Source of the DNA: Nannobrachium achirus
Taxonomy: Eukaryota > Chordata > Actinopteri > Myctophiformes > Myctophidae
Assembly (NCBI GenBank): GCA_963921795.1
Contig: OY997655.1
Span: 8,932,166-8,996,165 of the forward strand
Reading direction: 5' to 3'
Length of the DNA: 64,000 bases
Shown: piece by piece, positions 1 to 10,165 of the stretch
Numbering within the stretch: position 1 is the first letter of the stretch
Layout: every line of letters begins with the position of its first letter
Position numbers and translations under genes: made by a program
The notes under the pieces: model-generated
Told to the model about the DNA's origin: nothing
The model's database searches: none
Seen by the model: the letters and a program-made list of their open reading frames with translations, nothing else

Positions 1-2708
1 GCTAAGACTGGAGTAATATGTTCTCTTATCTTAGTTTTAGTTAAAACTCTGGCTGCCGCATTTTGAACAAGTTGTAGTCTGTCAGTTGTTTTCTTTGGCA
101 GACCAGAGAGAAGTGCGTTGCAGTAATCCAGCCGAGAGAAAACGAAAGCGTGGATCAGCGTTTTTGCATCGTTCAGCGACAGATAAGCTCTAATTCGTGC
201 AATATTTCTAAGGTGAAAGAAGGCAATCTTCGTGACATGATTAATGTGTGTATTAAAATTTAATTCAGCATCAATGATCACCCCCAGGTTCTTTACAGAG
301 GTGTTACTTTCTTTAGCCAGGTTACCAAGTCTACTTATTATTGATTCTCTTTGGGCAGTAGAACCAATTATGAGAACTTCTGTCTTGTCCTCATTTAGCT
401 TGAGAAAGTTCTCACTCATCCATTATTTTATGCTAGACACGCACGTCAGCAATGGGTCTAGAGCACAGGGGTCATCCGGAGCCACCGAAAGGTACAACTG
501 GGTGTCATCAGCATAGAAATGGAAATTCACACCGTGAGCGGAAATAAGTTCTCCCAGCGGCAGTATATAGAGGGAGAATAATACAGGTCCAAGAATTGAG
601 CCCTGTGGAATACCAGAGCAGATCTTGTGTTTGTTTGACTCAAAGTCAGCTAGATTAACAAAGTAGCTTCTGCCTGTTAGGTAAGAGTAAAACCAGGACA
701 GAGCAGTCCCAGACAGTCCTACCCAGTGTTCGAGACGTTGTATTAGAATTGTATGGTCGATTGTGTCAAAAGCCGCCGTTAGGTCCAGCAGTAGGAGAAC
801 GGACACATCTTTGTTGTCAGCAGCCACCCTAAGATCATTAATAACTTTTACAAGTGCAGTTTCTGTGCTGTGTCCTTTCCTGAAGCCGGATTGGAATTTG
901 TTGTGCACCTTATTGTTCTGCAGAAACACATCCAATTGATGAAAGATAATTTTTTCAAGGACCTTGCCCAGAAAAGGTAAATTAGAGATGGGTCTATAAT
1001 TACCCAGCACGGACGGGTCAAGGTTGGGTTTCTTGAGTAAGGGTTTAACTACAGCCGTTTTCAGTGAGTCTGGAAAGACACCTGATTGTATAGAGCTATT
1101 TACTATTTTTAGGATATCTTCAATAACACAGTCTACAACCTCTTTGAGAAACGGCGTGGGTATTGCATCCAGCGAGCAAGAAGATGATGTCATTTGCGAT
1201 ATGGTTTTACGAAGTTCCTCTTCATCAATTGCACGAAATGATACTAGGCTCCCCCTAGATTTATCGACACTTTTACACATGGCACCATTAACCGCATTTG
1301 CATTTGTGACAGTATTATTCAGAATACCAGCTCGAATGTTCTCAATTTTGTTGTCAAAGAAGGATGCAAACTCATTACACTTTGCTTTAGAGGCAAGGAG
1401 TGACTGCTTGTAGGACTGGGGAGGGTTTAAAAGGCGTTCAATGGTAGAGAATAAGACCCTAGCATTGTTCTTATTGTCATTAATGATTCCGGAAAAATAG
1501 GCCTGCCTAGCCAGACGCATGGCTTTATTGTAAGCGGCTGTTGAAGACTTAAAAATCTGTAGGTGGATAGTTAGTTTATTTTTTCTCCAAGCTCGCTCTG
1601 CTCTGCGGCATTGTTTTTTGAGTGAACGTATATGATCGTTTATCCAGGGTGTCACTTTGGAGTTAAGTTTCTTTTTAGTTTTCATAGGAGCTACTATATC
1701 CAGAGCTGACTCTAAGTTAAGATTAAAACGGTGAACCATATCATTTACTGAGTTAATATCAGGAAGAGGGGGTGAACATGCAAAATGGCAAGCAAACTCT
1801 TCTGCTGAAGAAGATCCGAAAAATCTCCTTTTTATAGTATATTCTCTATTATTTCTTTCTAAATCGGAGACAGTCATATTAAAACACAGTAAATAATGGT
1901 CTGATAGGTCAGGCTTAGCGATGATTCTGTCCATAGAAATATTTAGCCCTTTAGAGATCACAACATCAAGAGTGTGGCCTTGATTGTGGGTTGGCCCGGT
2001 AACATGCTGAACAAAATCAAGGGAATGCAATAATTGTACAAAACTCATAGCCATAAGATCTGTAACAATGTCTACATGTAGATTTGTATCGCCAGCAATA
2101 AGGGTTCTCTCATAGTCCGTGGAACAGATAGATAGAAGTTCTGATATTTCTGTAAGAAATAAGGATTTGCTACATTTTGGTGGGCGATATATCGTAATCA
2201 TTAGAACAGAGGATTTACTCTCAAATAAGTTAGCTTGATATTCAAAGGATGAAAAACTTCCAAAATACAGGGGCTTGAATTTAAAAATATCAGAGAAAAT
2301 GTATGCCAAGCCTCCGCCTCTTTTTCCTTCTCGCACTGATTGAATAAAATGATAGTTTGGTGGACAGGCGACGCCTAGTGCAACAGCTCCATCTGAGCCC
2401 AGCCATGTCTCTGTTAAAAAAATGATATCTAATTTTTCTTCACAGATTATATCATGTACAGAGGATGGCTTGTTTAAAAGTGACCTGATGTTAAAAAGTG
2501 CCAGGTTTATTTTATGACATTTTACTGTACTATAGCCCCTACAGGGAATGCACGTTAAATTAGCTAAATTAGCAGAGCCACTGCTTGTCCTGGACACTCT
2601 ATTTGAAATTACAGTAGAAATGTTGTGAGCCTGCTTAATAAAAGCGCCTAGAGGAGCCTCGGGTCCAGATACGTTAGTTGCTGGGTATAATATCGGACCC
2701 AGCTGACA
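1..2708 (-). pseudogene. LINE ORF2: endonuclease/reverse transcriptase with one nonsense codon
   Basis: The frame is open from just after the TGA at 2709-2711 but has no ATG near its beginning. In order it shows endonuclease motifs (FNIRSLL, TETWLG, AGDTNLHVD, SDHYLL), then RT motifs (FRKGHSTETAL, LLLDLTAAFDTIDH, GIPQGSILGP, FYADD). A TAA at 425-423 replaces one codon just before the WMSENFLKLNEDKTE block, after which the same frame stays open to base 1, through a FVFSRLDYCNALLSGLP block typical of L2/CR1 C-termini. Such enzymes nick target DNA and copy the RNA in place. This copy would make a protein truncated after the YADD motif, so it is probably inactive unless the stop is a sequencing error. 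Confidence 0.85.
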
Positions 2709-3263
2709 TCAACGGCTGAACGTATTGTCCAGTTGGGAGGCCCAGGTCTTCTGTCGTTGTGGTCGTTGAGGGATGGGTGGGGGCGAAAGCACCCAGGCCA
2801 CAGATTTCTGGGGCACGGCGGGGTCAATTTCAGGCGTTTTCAAGGATGGTGGTTGTGGAGCCGGGCGTTTGGCCTGTGGTGGTTGTGGCGCCGGGCCTTT
2901 GACCGGGCGTCTGGCCGGGGTCATTTTTAGCGCAGTGTTAATGAGTTCATTCATTCCATTCGTGAATTCTAGAAGAGGCATTGGAGATAGGGAGAAAGAG
3001 GAGGATTGGGGTGATGGGGCCTGTTCTTCCTCATTGGTTGACTCATGGTTCGGGCCAGTCATGGCCGAGTCCATGGCTGTTGACTCTCCATTGTCTGTTC
3101 CCAGTTCACTCTGTTCGGTTGTGCCAGCTCCCTCTTCTTCTTCTTCTGTCAACTCTCCGTTGTCAGTTGCCAGTTCACTTTGCTCACGGTTCGGGCCAGC
3201 CACGGCTGAAGCAGAGAATCCACAAAACTCTTCTTCATTACTTTCCTCTTCCATAGTCTGCAT
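2709..3263 (-). CDS. LINE ORF1-like acidic/proline-rich protein
   Basis: About 184 residues from the first ATG (3263); a second ATG follows at 3254. The first half is rich in Glu and Ser, with a twice-repeated EQSEL-TDNGE block. The second half is proline-rich with PAPQPP repeats. No zinc knuckle, esterase or coiled-coil signature is evident, so it does not look like a standard L2 ORF1. It ends in TGA in the same frame as the downstream endonuclease/RT region. It could therefore be a separate ORF1 or the N-terminus of one long polyprotein that has acquired a stop or uses readthrough. The position directly 5' of the LINE enzyme region supports LINE origin; function is unknown. Confidence 0.6.
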   Translation of the reverse strand: MQTMEEESNEEEFCGFSASAVAGPNREQSELATDNGELTEEEEEGAGTTEQSELGTDNGESTAMDSAMTGPNHESTNEEEQAPSPQSSSFSLSPMPLLEFTNGMNELINTALKMTPARRPVKGPAPQPPQAKRPAPQPPSLKTPEIDPAVPQKSVAWVLSPPPIPQRPQRQKTWASQLDNTFSR

Positions 3264-3311
3264 ACAGCACAATATTGTACTTTCTGAGTAATGTTATCTG
3301 GGTTGGGCGCA

Positions 3312-3816
3312 GTGTTGGGGAAGTTAAAGTTACATAAAATGTAACTGAGTTACATAACTAAGTTACATTTTGCTGTAACTTGCTGGTAACTGCGTTACAT
3401 TCATATTTATGTAACTCGTCAAGTAACTGAGATACTTTTTGGGTCATTTTTGGCTCAAGTTGCAAGTTACAAGAAGTTACAAACGAAGTTATAATTTTAC
3501 ATTTAAGTTTTGTTAAGATTGACGATCAAATGTCCTCAACAGACATCATTTTCATAACGTTTTGAAATAAAACATAATACTCAGTTGAGACTGGGCATAA
3601 TTTCTGCTGGTATGTGACTTTTTTTGTAGGATATTATACTTTGTTTCATGTACACCAAATGTGGAAGAAAAGTTACTCGAGTTACTTTTTCTATATAACT
3701 TGAAAGTTTATAAGTTACATTTCTCCTGGGGTATAACTTTAACTTGATCAAGTTACTGCCATGGTGAGTTACTTGTAACTGTACAAGTTACGCTTTCAAA
3801 GTAACTTCCCCAACAC
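3312..3816. mobile_element. Short non-autonomous DNA transposon, GTGTTGGGGAAGTTA ends
   Basis: The segment begins GTGTTGGGGAAGTTA and ends with the inverted sequence TAACTTCCCCAACAC. Its body is full of GTAACT/AGTTAC words on both strands. Flanks GGGCG on both sides may be a degraded target duplication. Similar GTGTTGGGG-ended elements are common in fish and usually assigned to hAT; the superfamily here is inferred. Confidence 0.6.
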
Positions 3817-4704
3817 GGGCGGCTGCACAACAGAAAGGTGAAGCTTTTGGTCATGCTTCACATGATATCACAGTATATAGAATATAAATGCTAAGACGGA
3901 AATCATTTCCCAGTGGATTCCTCGCGACTCGCGTCACGGCAACCACACTTGCAATTTCCCCCCAAATCTTTTCAGAAACAGACGATCTACTCGCATCACG
4001 ATCTTGTCATGCATGAGCTTCTACAGTTGTGCTTGAAATTATTCAACCCTCTCTGACAAATTTGTTCATTAGAGTAACCACTGTTCCTTTGACATAGAAC
4101 TTGTGAACTATGCTCAAAACTGTACTTTTTTCCCCCTGTCCATTCCTTAAACTTAGCCATGTTTCTAACTGCTCTAATCACAGTCAACAAGTCAACAAAC
4201 TTCTAGTCAGGCCAGGTTGCACATCTGATGCATCTATTTAAGCCCTTGATTAGTCGATTGCAGTTGATTACAGATGATGCATTGAATAAAAATTAAAAAA
4301 CAATGAATGTTACTTTTGTTGAGCTATTTACGTTGTTCTTGTATGATTTATTTATTTAATTCAGTTGTTTGTGAATTTAGCCAATAAACCAGATTCGCTA
4401 CCGTTCCGTGACCCATTTATAGAAAGTTTCAAACGTGGAGATACGAGGTTTCTGCCCGACAGAAGCAAGTGTGACTTGTACTCCAACCCACCCCATTATC
4501 TTCTTTCTGTTCCTGCTTGCCTTTGCGGTTCAAAGCGCATCTCTTATGTTCCCCCTGATGCCTAACAAGCGCTCCAGCCATCTATTTCAATTACAACTAA
4601 CTACGGTAATATGGAAATATGGCTGCTTTGAGGCTGTTATGATTACGCGCAGCGTGTGCAGAAAATCTTCCAGGACCTTTCCGACCCAGAAAAAAATATA
4701 ATAT
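3817..4704. other. Gene-poor spacer with a transposon end fragment
   Basis: No convincing gene is visible. At 4428-4465 there is an isolated right end of the T-type element described at 13342 (GGAGATACGAGGTTTCTGCC), showing that a copy once reached this site. Confidence 0.5.
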
Positions 4705-4744
4705 CCCATTTAGGCCTTAGCATTGTTGAATGCTTTAACCAGTG

Positions 4745-4816
4745 AAAAATAGCAGATATACAAGCTCACAGCGCGGCACCGAGTGCCGCGCTGCGAGCTT
4801 TTGATCTGCTATTTTT
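4745..4816. repeat. Hairpin repeat, class A
   Basis: A 72 bp inverted repeat with arms starting AAAAATAGCAGATATACAAG and a tip around GCGGCACCGAGTGCCGC. The right arm has a few mismatches (TTTTGATC in place of TTGTAGATC). Confidence 0.85.
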
Positions 4817-5175
4817 GAGAAAGTCGTGAAAATGTGTGCAAATCTTTGAATATTATGTATTTTCAAAGCGAACGTTTGTAACTCAAATTTTGCTTCTGGG
4901 TGGTCCCTGGAACTAGATATTTTGAGATGGGGGTCCGTGGCCAAATACATATCATTTTGGGGGTCCTTCACATGAAAAGGTTTGAGAACCACTGACATAG
5001 TAGTCTCTGAAGAACAGACTAACTGAGCTCCAGTTAAGTGAAAAGGACCTTTTCTTTGACGATGGCTATAGCCAGATTGCTGACATATAGAAACATGTGT
5101 TTTTCAAAAAAATCTTAGAAGGATTCAAAAGACACTTATAGAATCGGGTCAAAAGTCCAATTTTCGCGATTTTTC

Positions 5176-5248
5176 AAAAATAGCAGATCTACAAGCTCGC
5201 AGCGCGGCACTCGGTGCCGCGCTGTGAGCTTGTATATCTGCTATTTTT
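5176..5248. repeat. Hairpin repeat, class A
   Basis: A 73 bp near-perfect inverted repeat: arm AAAAATAGCAGATCTACAAG, tip GCGGCACTCGGTGCCGC. It forms the right subterminal hairpin of the P-type element at 4705-5303. Confidence 0.87.
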
Positions 5249-5616
5249 CAATAGTTAAAGCATAAAATAATGATAATCAATTTGTGTACCCGTTCTGAAT
5301 GGGATATACTACGATGCTCTCTCTCTCTCTCTTTGTTTGTCTGCTCTCTCTCCAGAAAACACATTTACACAGAACTCGGCAGCCCAGCATTAGAGAGCAT
5401 AAAAAAACATACAAACATGAAAAAGTAAAAAGACGCTTTTTTTCCTCTCTCTCCTGTGGACAGAGAAATGATACTGTAGTGGCTTCTTCTGACGTCGTAG
5501 AACCAATGAATTAATAATGGCGTTTTAGTTCAAACCCGTGAGCTTCACAGAACGAATGCATAATGTCATTGGTTTTAAACCACTTCTACTGTACCATATA
5601 TACTGTAACATAATAC

Positions 5617-5854
5617 TTTGTTGACAGGTGGAAACCTTGCATGTTATTCATTTTTTTAAAACGCTTTAAAATAGTGAAAATAGCCAATCTACAAGCACAC
5701 AACAACGCCGATGCGAGGCGTTGTGTGCTTGTGGATCGGCTATTTTCACTCCGTTTGTGCAACACTCTCATATGATGAAGTAGGGCTTTAAATTAACAAA
5801 AAACATAGGCCTACACATTTTAAACTTGGAGATACAAGGTTTCTAACTGATATC
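5617..5854. mobile_element. T-type element with central hairpin, degraded
   Basis: The left end is TTGACAGGTGGAAACCTTGC and the right end GGAGATACAAGGTTTC; these are inverted copies of each other around GAAACCTTGTAT. A hairpin occupies the centre. Related copies lie at 7661, 13342 and 26852. No ORF is present. Confidence 0.6.
5674..5749. repeat. Hairpin repeat, class B variant
   Basis: Arms run from GTGAAAATAGCC to GGCTATTTTCAC, with CAAGCACACAAC and a GCCGATGCGAGGC tip. The stem reads CACAC where the hairpins of hAT-like elements read CTCAC. It lies at the centre of a T-type element. Confidence 0.8.
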
Positions 5855-6107
5855 ATGAGCCTATACTTACTTTTTTAAATTTTTTTGCTTGAAATTTCTG
5901 ATTAGCCAGCTCACGCCACTTCACGTTGCGGCGGTTGTAGATCTGCAATGTTTTTGACGAATGCATTTTTGTCCACCCAATGTTGGCCCATTGTGACATT
6001 CCCTCTTGCTATTGTGTTCAAGTAAACTGAACGGCAAATTGAATATGCAAATTAGTATTATTAGGCTACATTGCAGCATGTTGTGATTGCACTTTGACAA
6101 ACTATAT

Positions 6108-6708
6108 CGGGGGTCTTCAACGTTTTCAGGCCAAGGACCCCTTAGTTGAGGGAGAGAATTAGCAGGGACCCCCACAACCTTTTCATAGATTCCATATAGT
6201 GTCATCGTTTGACAGCACGATCATCAGTGTATTTTGGATTCATGTCAATTTGTGTTTTCAGATATTTAACCACCTGAACCGTCAACACTAAATAAACATG
6301 ACCTTTCACTCTGTACTTAGTCTGCTCTTTTTCCCCTACACCAAAGCTCTTTGCCAAAAATAGCCGATCTACAAGCTCACAACGCCTCGCAGTGCGAGGC
6401 GTTGTGAGCTTGTAGATCGGCTATTTTTGGCTTAAGTTCTCAGAATAAGGACACTAGTGTTCACATGGTTAACCCATTCAGGCCGGGAACACATTTTGCT
6501 GTTTGGGAGGGGCTTACAGTACATGTACAGTATGTAGCAACATATTTGTTTTGTAGGCTTATTTCTGATTTAGCCCTATTCTATAGCTTAGGTCTAAATG
6601 GGTATATAGAAAAGGAGAACGTTTCTATCACACAAAGATTTGGAGGACCCCCTGTAGTAACTCTGAGGACCCCCCTAGGGGTCCCGGACCCCCTGTTGAA
6701 GACCACTG
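6108..6708. mobile_element. Non-autonomous hAT-like element with 8 bp target duplication
   Basis: The ends CGGGGGTCTTCAAC and GTTGAAGACCACTG are inverted and flanked by AACTATAT at 6100-6107 and 6709-6716. An 8 bp duplication fits hAT transposition. The body has no transposase; its centre is the longest perfect hairpin of the window (6353-6431). Relatives are at 30124-30559 and 58472-58720. Confidence 0.85.
6353..6431. repeat. Perfect 79 bp hairpin, class B
   Basis: Two 39 bp arms pair without mismatch around a single G. The arms start GCCAAAAATAGCCGATCTAC and the tip is CCTCGCAGTGCGAGG. It lies near the centre of the hAT-like element at 6108-6708. The absence of any mismatch suggests recent formation or active correction of the arms. 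Confidence 0.95.
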
Positions 6709-6849
6709 AACTATATTGAACTTTGGATAAACTGTGGTGTGCTCTGTAATGTTGGCTGTGATGCTAAGGACAGAAAGAAATGATTGCACTGTTGTCGTGC
6801 AATCCCTTAACCCATTTAGGCCTACAATTATTGAATGCTTTAACTATTG

Positions 6850-6922
6850 AAAAAAAGCAGATCTACAAGCTCACAGCGCGGCACCGAGTGCCGCGCTGCG
6901 AGCTTGTAGATCTGCTATTTTT
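6850..6922. repeat. Hairpin repeat, class A
   Basis: Arms AGCAGATCTACAAGCTC and its complement, with tip GCGGCACCGAGTGCCGC. It is the left subterminal hairpin of the P-type element at 6811. Confidence 0.85.
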
Positions 6923-7181
6923 GAAAAATCGTGAAAATGTGTGCACATTTTTCAATATATATTTTTCAAAGCAGACTTTTGTAACTCAAATCTCTGCTTC
7001 TGGGGGGTCCCTGGAACAACATATTTTAAGATGGGGGTCTGCGGCCGAAAAAAATGTGATTTTGGGGGTCCTTGACATGAAAAAGTTTGAGAACAGCTGA
7101 TTTAGAGGAAGGATTTAGAAGTCGGGTCAAAGATCGGGTCAAAGATATTCAAAGACTTGCACTTCATTTTCACGATTTTTC

Positions 7182-7254
7182 AAAAATAGCAGATCTACAA
7201 GCTCGCAGCGCGGCACTCGGTGCCGCGCTGTGAGCTTGTATATCTGCTATTTTT
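7182..7254. repeat. Hairpin repeat, class A
   Basis: AAAAATAGCAGATCTACAAG arm with tip GCGGCACTCGGTGCCGC, almost identical to 5176-5248. It is the right subterminal hairpin of the P-type element at 6811. Confidence 0.87.
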
Positions 7255-7556
7255 CTAAAGTTAAAGCATAAAATAATGGTTAAAGTGGTTAAAATCTAAC
7301 GCGACTCGGGCGCGTTCCAGGTATTTGAGAGTTAATGTTTATCTGTCTTTGATGAGCTGTCAGACCTGAAGGCTGAACCCTATTATTATTATTATTACAA
7401 TCAACACATTAATTTGCCGGCAGCACTCCCAACGGGCCATGCAGGAACATGCAGAGACATTTAGACTGGCAGGGGCTGACATTTCTAAAGGGGCACTTCT
7501 GCTCTGATTTATAATTTTTCTTATTTAACCCACCCTCAACCTTTTCAAGTCAAGGA

Positions 7557-8125
7557 CAGGGGTCGGCAACCCAAAATGTTGAAAGAGCCATATTGGACCA
7601 AAGAAACTAAAAACAAATCTGTCTGGAGCCGCAAAAAATTATAAAAGCCTTATATATCATCGTTGTCGGGTGGAAACCTTGTATGTCAAAAACTTCGTTT
7701 TGTATGTATCATTTACAAAAGTGCGAGGCGTTGTGTGCTGTCTGCTGTTTTCACTAGTTTTGTGCGTCAGTCTTGTATGATGAAGCAGGACTTAACTTTG
7801 CAAAACAAAAAACATACAAATTTGAAACTTGGAGATACAAGGTTTCTGCCTGACAGTGACGATATATTAAAAGTCTATATTAGCTATATTAGCCTGCTTT
7901 CAACATGACTAAGTAGGCTACAAATACATAATGAGCATTACATTTAATATTTATTCTACACATTTTTACAGCATTGGAAAGCGTTAAGAATGCTTGTGTC
8001 ATGTTTGTCCTCCTACAGAAACCATATTAAAACAAAAAATATATATTTTTCCCTTAATACATTTTTGAAAAAGCTCCAGGGAGCCACTAGGGTGGTGCTA
8101 AAGAGCCGCGGGTTGCTGACCCCCG
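7557..8125. mobile_element. hAT-like element with CAGGGGTCGGCAACC ends
   Basis: It starts CAGGGGTCGGCAACCC and ends GGGTTGCTGACCCCCG, a clear inverted pair. It sits inside the P-type element at 7520-8455 and contains a T-type segment (7661-7861). No coding region. Confidence 0.65.
7661..7861. mobile_element. T-type element, hairpin half lost
   Basis: Ends CGTTGTCGGGTGGAAACC and GGTTTCTGCCTGACAGTGAC. The centre keeps only GTGCGAGGCGTTGTGTGCTG from the hairpin. It is nested in the hAT-like element 7557-8125. Confidence 0.6.
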
Positions 8126-8274
8126 CCCTAGGCCTAGAATGATATATATTTGACTGCGGACCGCCATCTCAAAATATATTTGCTCCAGGAACCCGGGGAA
8201 AGAAAGATTTGAGTTAAAAATGTTTTCTTGGTAAAAGATGTATTCAAAGATTTCCAAGATTTTCAATATTATTC

Positions 8275-8437
8275 AAAAATAGCAGATCTACAAGCTTGCA
8301 GTGAACCTCTATGGAAGTGTCGCCACTCCGACAATAAGAAGTCAATATCGGAGTGGCAACATGTCGTAATGGAGACATGTCCCTGATTGCAGCACTGCAC
8401 TTGGTGCTGCGCTGTGAGCTTGTATATCTGCTATTTT
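8275..8437. repeat. Hairpin repeat split by an insertion
   Basis: The left arm AAAAATAGCAGATCTACAAG and the right arm CTTGTATATCTGCTATTTT are intact but separated by extra DNA containing GGAGTGGCAACATGTCG, which is similar to GGAGTGGCAACACGTCG at about 40736. Confidence 0.7.
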
Positions 8438-8691
8438 GTAATAGTTAAAGCATAAGTGACGCGGAAGCATTCCCTAGCCCAAAAAGCGGGAGCTTGTTGA
8501 TCAGCTATTTTCGGGTTGCACGACCGCGTGCTCAACTATAGCATATTCCAAGCCTTTAATGGACATGTGTGGCGTATGGCATGGATTTCTACACAGAGCG
8601 ATTATTATTTCAACTTAAAATGCTGCATTCAAAATGTTCAGGAGAGTTTGGAAAAAAAGGCATTTCTCTTCAACCCTGCCTTCAGGTAGGG

Positions 8692-9216
8692 CAGGGGTGG
8701 GCAACTTTGATGATGGAGAGGGCCACAATATTTCCACCTTCACTCCAGAGGGCCACATTGCATATTGCTATGTTCTACTTTGTCATTCTAGTATCTCATA
8801 CAATAGAAGCACAAATAGCAGATCTACAAGCTCAAAACGCATCGCGCTGCGATGCGTTTTGAGCTTGTAGATCGGCTATTTTTGCTGCTTTTGAATTGGA
8901 ATCCTGTTTTCTTTTTTTTTTTTTGGAATCCTGAAATGTAAATTTTGATTTAATTTCAGATGCATTTAGTTATATACTCATGTTAACTTTATGAACTTAA
9001 ATACAAATACATTGGACATAAAAAAAAGACATTTTAATACTACTATACTAGTCATTAAGCTACTAATATAGACTAAAGGAATTAATGCAGGTCATGTTTG
9101 TAATTGTAACAGATGAAATAAATAATATATTCAGAATTCCGGTATTAACCTGCGGGCCGCATTAAGTGAGGGTGGGGGCCGCATGTGGCCCCCGGGCCTC
9201 ATGTTGCCCATGTATG
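8692..9216. mobile_element. hAT-like element with 8 bp target duplication AGGTAGGG
   Basis: The ends CAGGGGTGGGCAAC and GTTGCCCATGTATG are inverted; AGGTAGGG lies at 8684-8691 and again at 9217-9224. The element is 525 bp and non-coding, with a hairpin about 120 bp from its left end. A second copy in the other orientation is at 16993-17684. Confidence 0.88.
8813..8881. repeat. Hairpin repeat, class C
   Basis: Arms AAATAGCAGATCTACAAGCT with tip ACGCATCGCGCTGCGATGCGT. Relative to class B, both members of several tip base pairs are changed together. It lies inside the hAT-like element 8692-9216. Confidence 0.88.
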
Positions 9217-9408
9217 AGGTAGGGCATGGAGAGAGGATTTGCGTTTCTTTTTCACCATAGTAAATTGTGCATTCATGGTCTGGAGAGGATCGAGGGTAAA
9301 AGGGCAGAGGCTCATGCAAGCCCCCTTTGATGTGTGCCGGGGCGTCGCACCAAATTCTGGGCCCCGGGTACAAGGATTCACTGTGGGGCCCCTGTGCTTT
9401 AACTATTG

Positions 9409-9481
9409 AAAAATAGCAGATATACAAGCTCACAGCGCGGCACCGAGTGCCGCGCTGCGAGCTTGTAGATCTGCTATTTTT
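9409..9481. repeat. Hairpin repeat, class A
   Basis: Arms AAAAATAGCAGATATACAAG with a class A tip; a few mismatches between arms (GATATA opposite TAGATC). Confidence 0.85.
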
Positions 9482-9732
9482 GAGAAATCATGAAAATCGT
9501 TGAATATTTCAAATCCTTCTAAGGTTTTTTTTTTGAAAAATCTATGTTTCGATGGCAGTGGTTCTCAAACCTTTTCATGTGAAGGACCCCCAAAATGGTA
9601 TGTATTTGGCCACGGACCCCCATCTCATAATATTTAGTTCCAGGGACCCCCCCAGAAGCAAAATTTTAGTTACAAATGTTCGCTTAAAAAATACATATAT
9701 TCAAAGATTTGAACAAATTTTCTCGACTTTTC

Positions 9733-9805
9733 AAAAATAGCAGATATACAAGCTCACAGCGCGGCACCGAGTGCCGCGCTGTGAGCTTGTATATCTGCTA
9801 TTTTT
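9733..9805. repeat. Perfect 73 bp hairpin, class A
   Basis: Two 35 bp arms pair without mismatch around the trinucleotide CGA. The arm starts AAAAATAGCAGATATACAAG and ends GCGCGGCAC. Confidence 0.93.
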
Positions 9806-9924
9806 CAATAGCTAAAGTATAACATAATTAAGGCCCCTCCACCTTGGGCCCTAGTAACTCAGTCCCACTTTCCTACCCCGGCTTGTGACGCCCCTGGATG
9901 TGTGCACGTATCTGACTCCCAGTA

Positions 9925-10165
9925 AATAACCTGAAACCGCTCCCTCCACTGGCTCCCGGTTGCAGCCCGCACAGAGTACAACAAAAAAAAAGAACACTGA
10001 TGCTGGCCTTCAAAGCATGCCAAAGGTACGGCACCCCCATACCTGCAAAGCCTGGTCGATCCCTACAACCCTCCTGGCCCCCAAACTGTGGAATAAACTC
10101 CCTGTTGCACTTAGAACTATACAGACTCACTCCCTAGCTTCCGCTGTGGTCTGAAGACTCACCTC
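9925..10165 (+). pseudogene. LINE 3'-terminal coding relic
   Basis: Shifting frames on the plus strand give the conserved C-terminal LINE phrase PPLHWLPVAA (as CTCCACTGGCTCCCGGTTGC), then LAPKLWNKLPVALRTIQTHS and GLKTHLF-like ends. Frameshifts and an A-run at about 9982 break it. It is a short decayed fragment of a CR1/L2- or Rex-like LINE, unrelated in position to the LINE at 1-3263. Confidence 0.7.

Larger units (their letters stand above)
1..3263 (-). mobile_element. L2-clade non-LTR retrotransposon (LINE), 3' part beyond window edge
   Basis: A minus-strand LINE with an acidic, proline-rich N-terminal ORF followed by an apurinic-type endonuclease and a reverse transcriptase. One reading frame runs from 3263 to base 1 and is interrupted only by TGA at 2711-2709 and TAA at 425-423. 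The RT block (FYADDTQLYL, GIPQGSILGP) and the post-RT WMSENFLKLNEDKTE block match the L2/CR1 group as I know it. The element continues past base 1, so the 3' UTR is not visible. The near-intact frame suggests a young copy. Confidence 0.9.
4705..5303. mobile_element. P-type element: two terminal-region hairpins, 4 bp ATAT target duplication
   Basis: The left end is CCCATTTAGGCC and the right end CTGAATGGG, flanked by ATAT at 4701-4704 and 5304-5307. Just inside each end lies a ~72 bp hairpin (4745-4816 and 5176-5248). Between them is an inverted CAGTGGTTCTCAAACC-like segment with the phrases GGACCCCC and CCAAATACATATC. At least eight related copies or fragments occur in the window; other copies are flanked by TTAA. 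No coding capacity is present. Confidence 0.7.
6811..7280. mobile_element. P-type element, TTAA at left end
   Basis: TTAA at 6807-6810 precedes CCCATTTAGGCC. Two hairpins (6850-6922 and 7182-7254) enclose the inverted CAGTGGTTCTCAAAC-like core. The right end is eroded after CATAAAATAATGG. Confidence 0.65.
7520..8455. mobile_element. P-type element interrupted by a hAT-like insertion and by DNA inside its hairpin
   Basis: The left part ends ...AAGTCAAGGA and resumes at about 8137 with CCTAGAATGATATATATTTG, matching the uninterrupted P-type core elsewhere. Its terminal hairpin (8275-8437) is itself split by about 90 bp of foreign sequence. Confidence 0.55.
9337..9896. mobile_element. hAT-like element with 8 bp target duplication GATGTGTG, containing a P-type core
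   Basis: The left end CCGGGGCGTCGCACC and right end GTGACGCCCCTG are flanked by GATGTGTG at 9329-9336 and 9897-9904. About 9388-9830 is a P-type segment with two hairpins. A second, more disrupted copy of the host element spans 31314-33922. Confidence 0.82.

Noticed and set aside
1024-1413. Plus-strand frame of 129 codons within the LINE
   Set aside because: Antisense shadow of the LINE endonuclease/RT coding frame.
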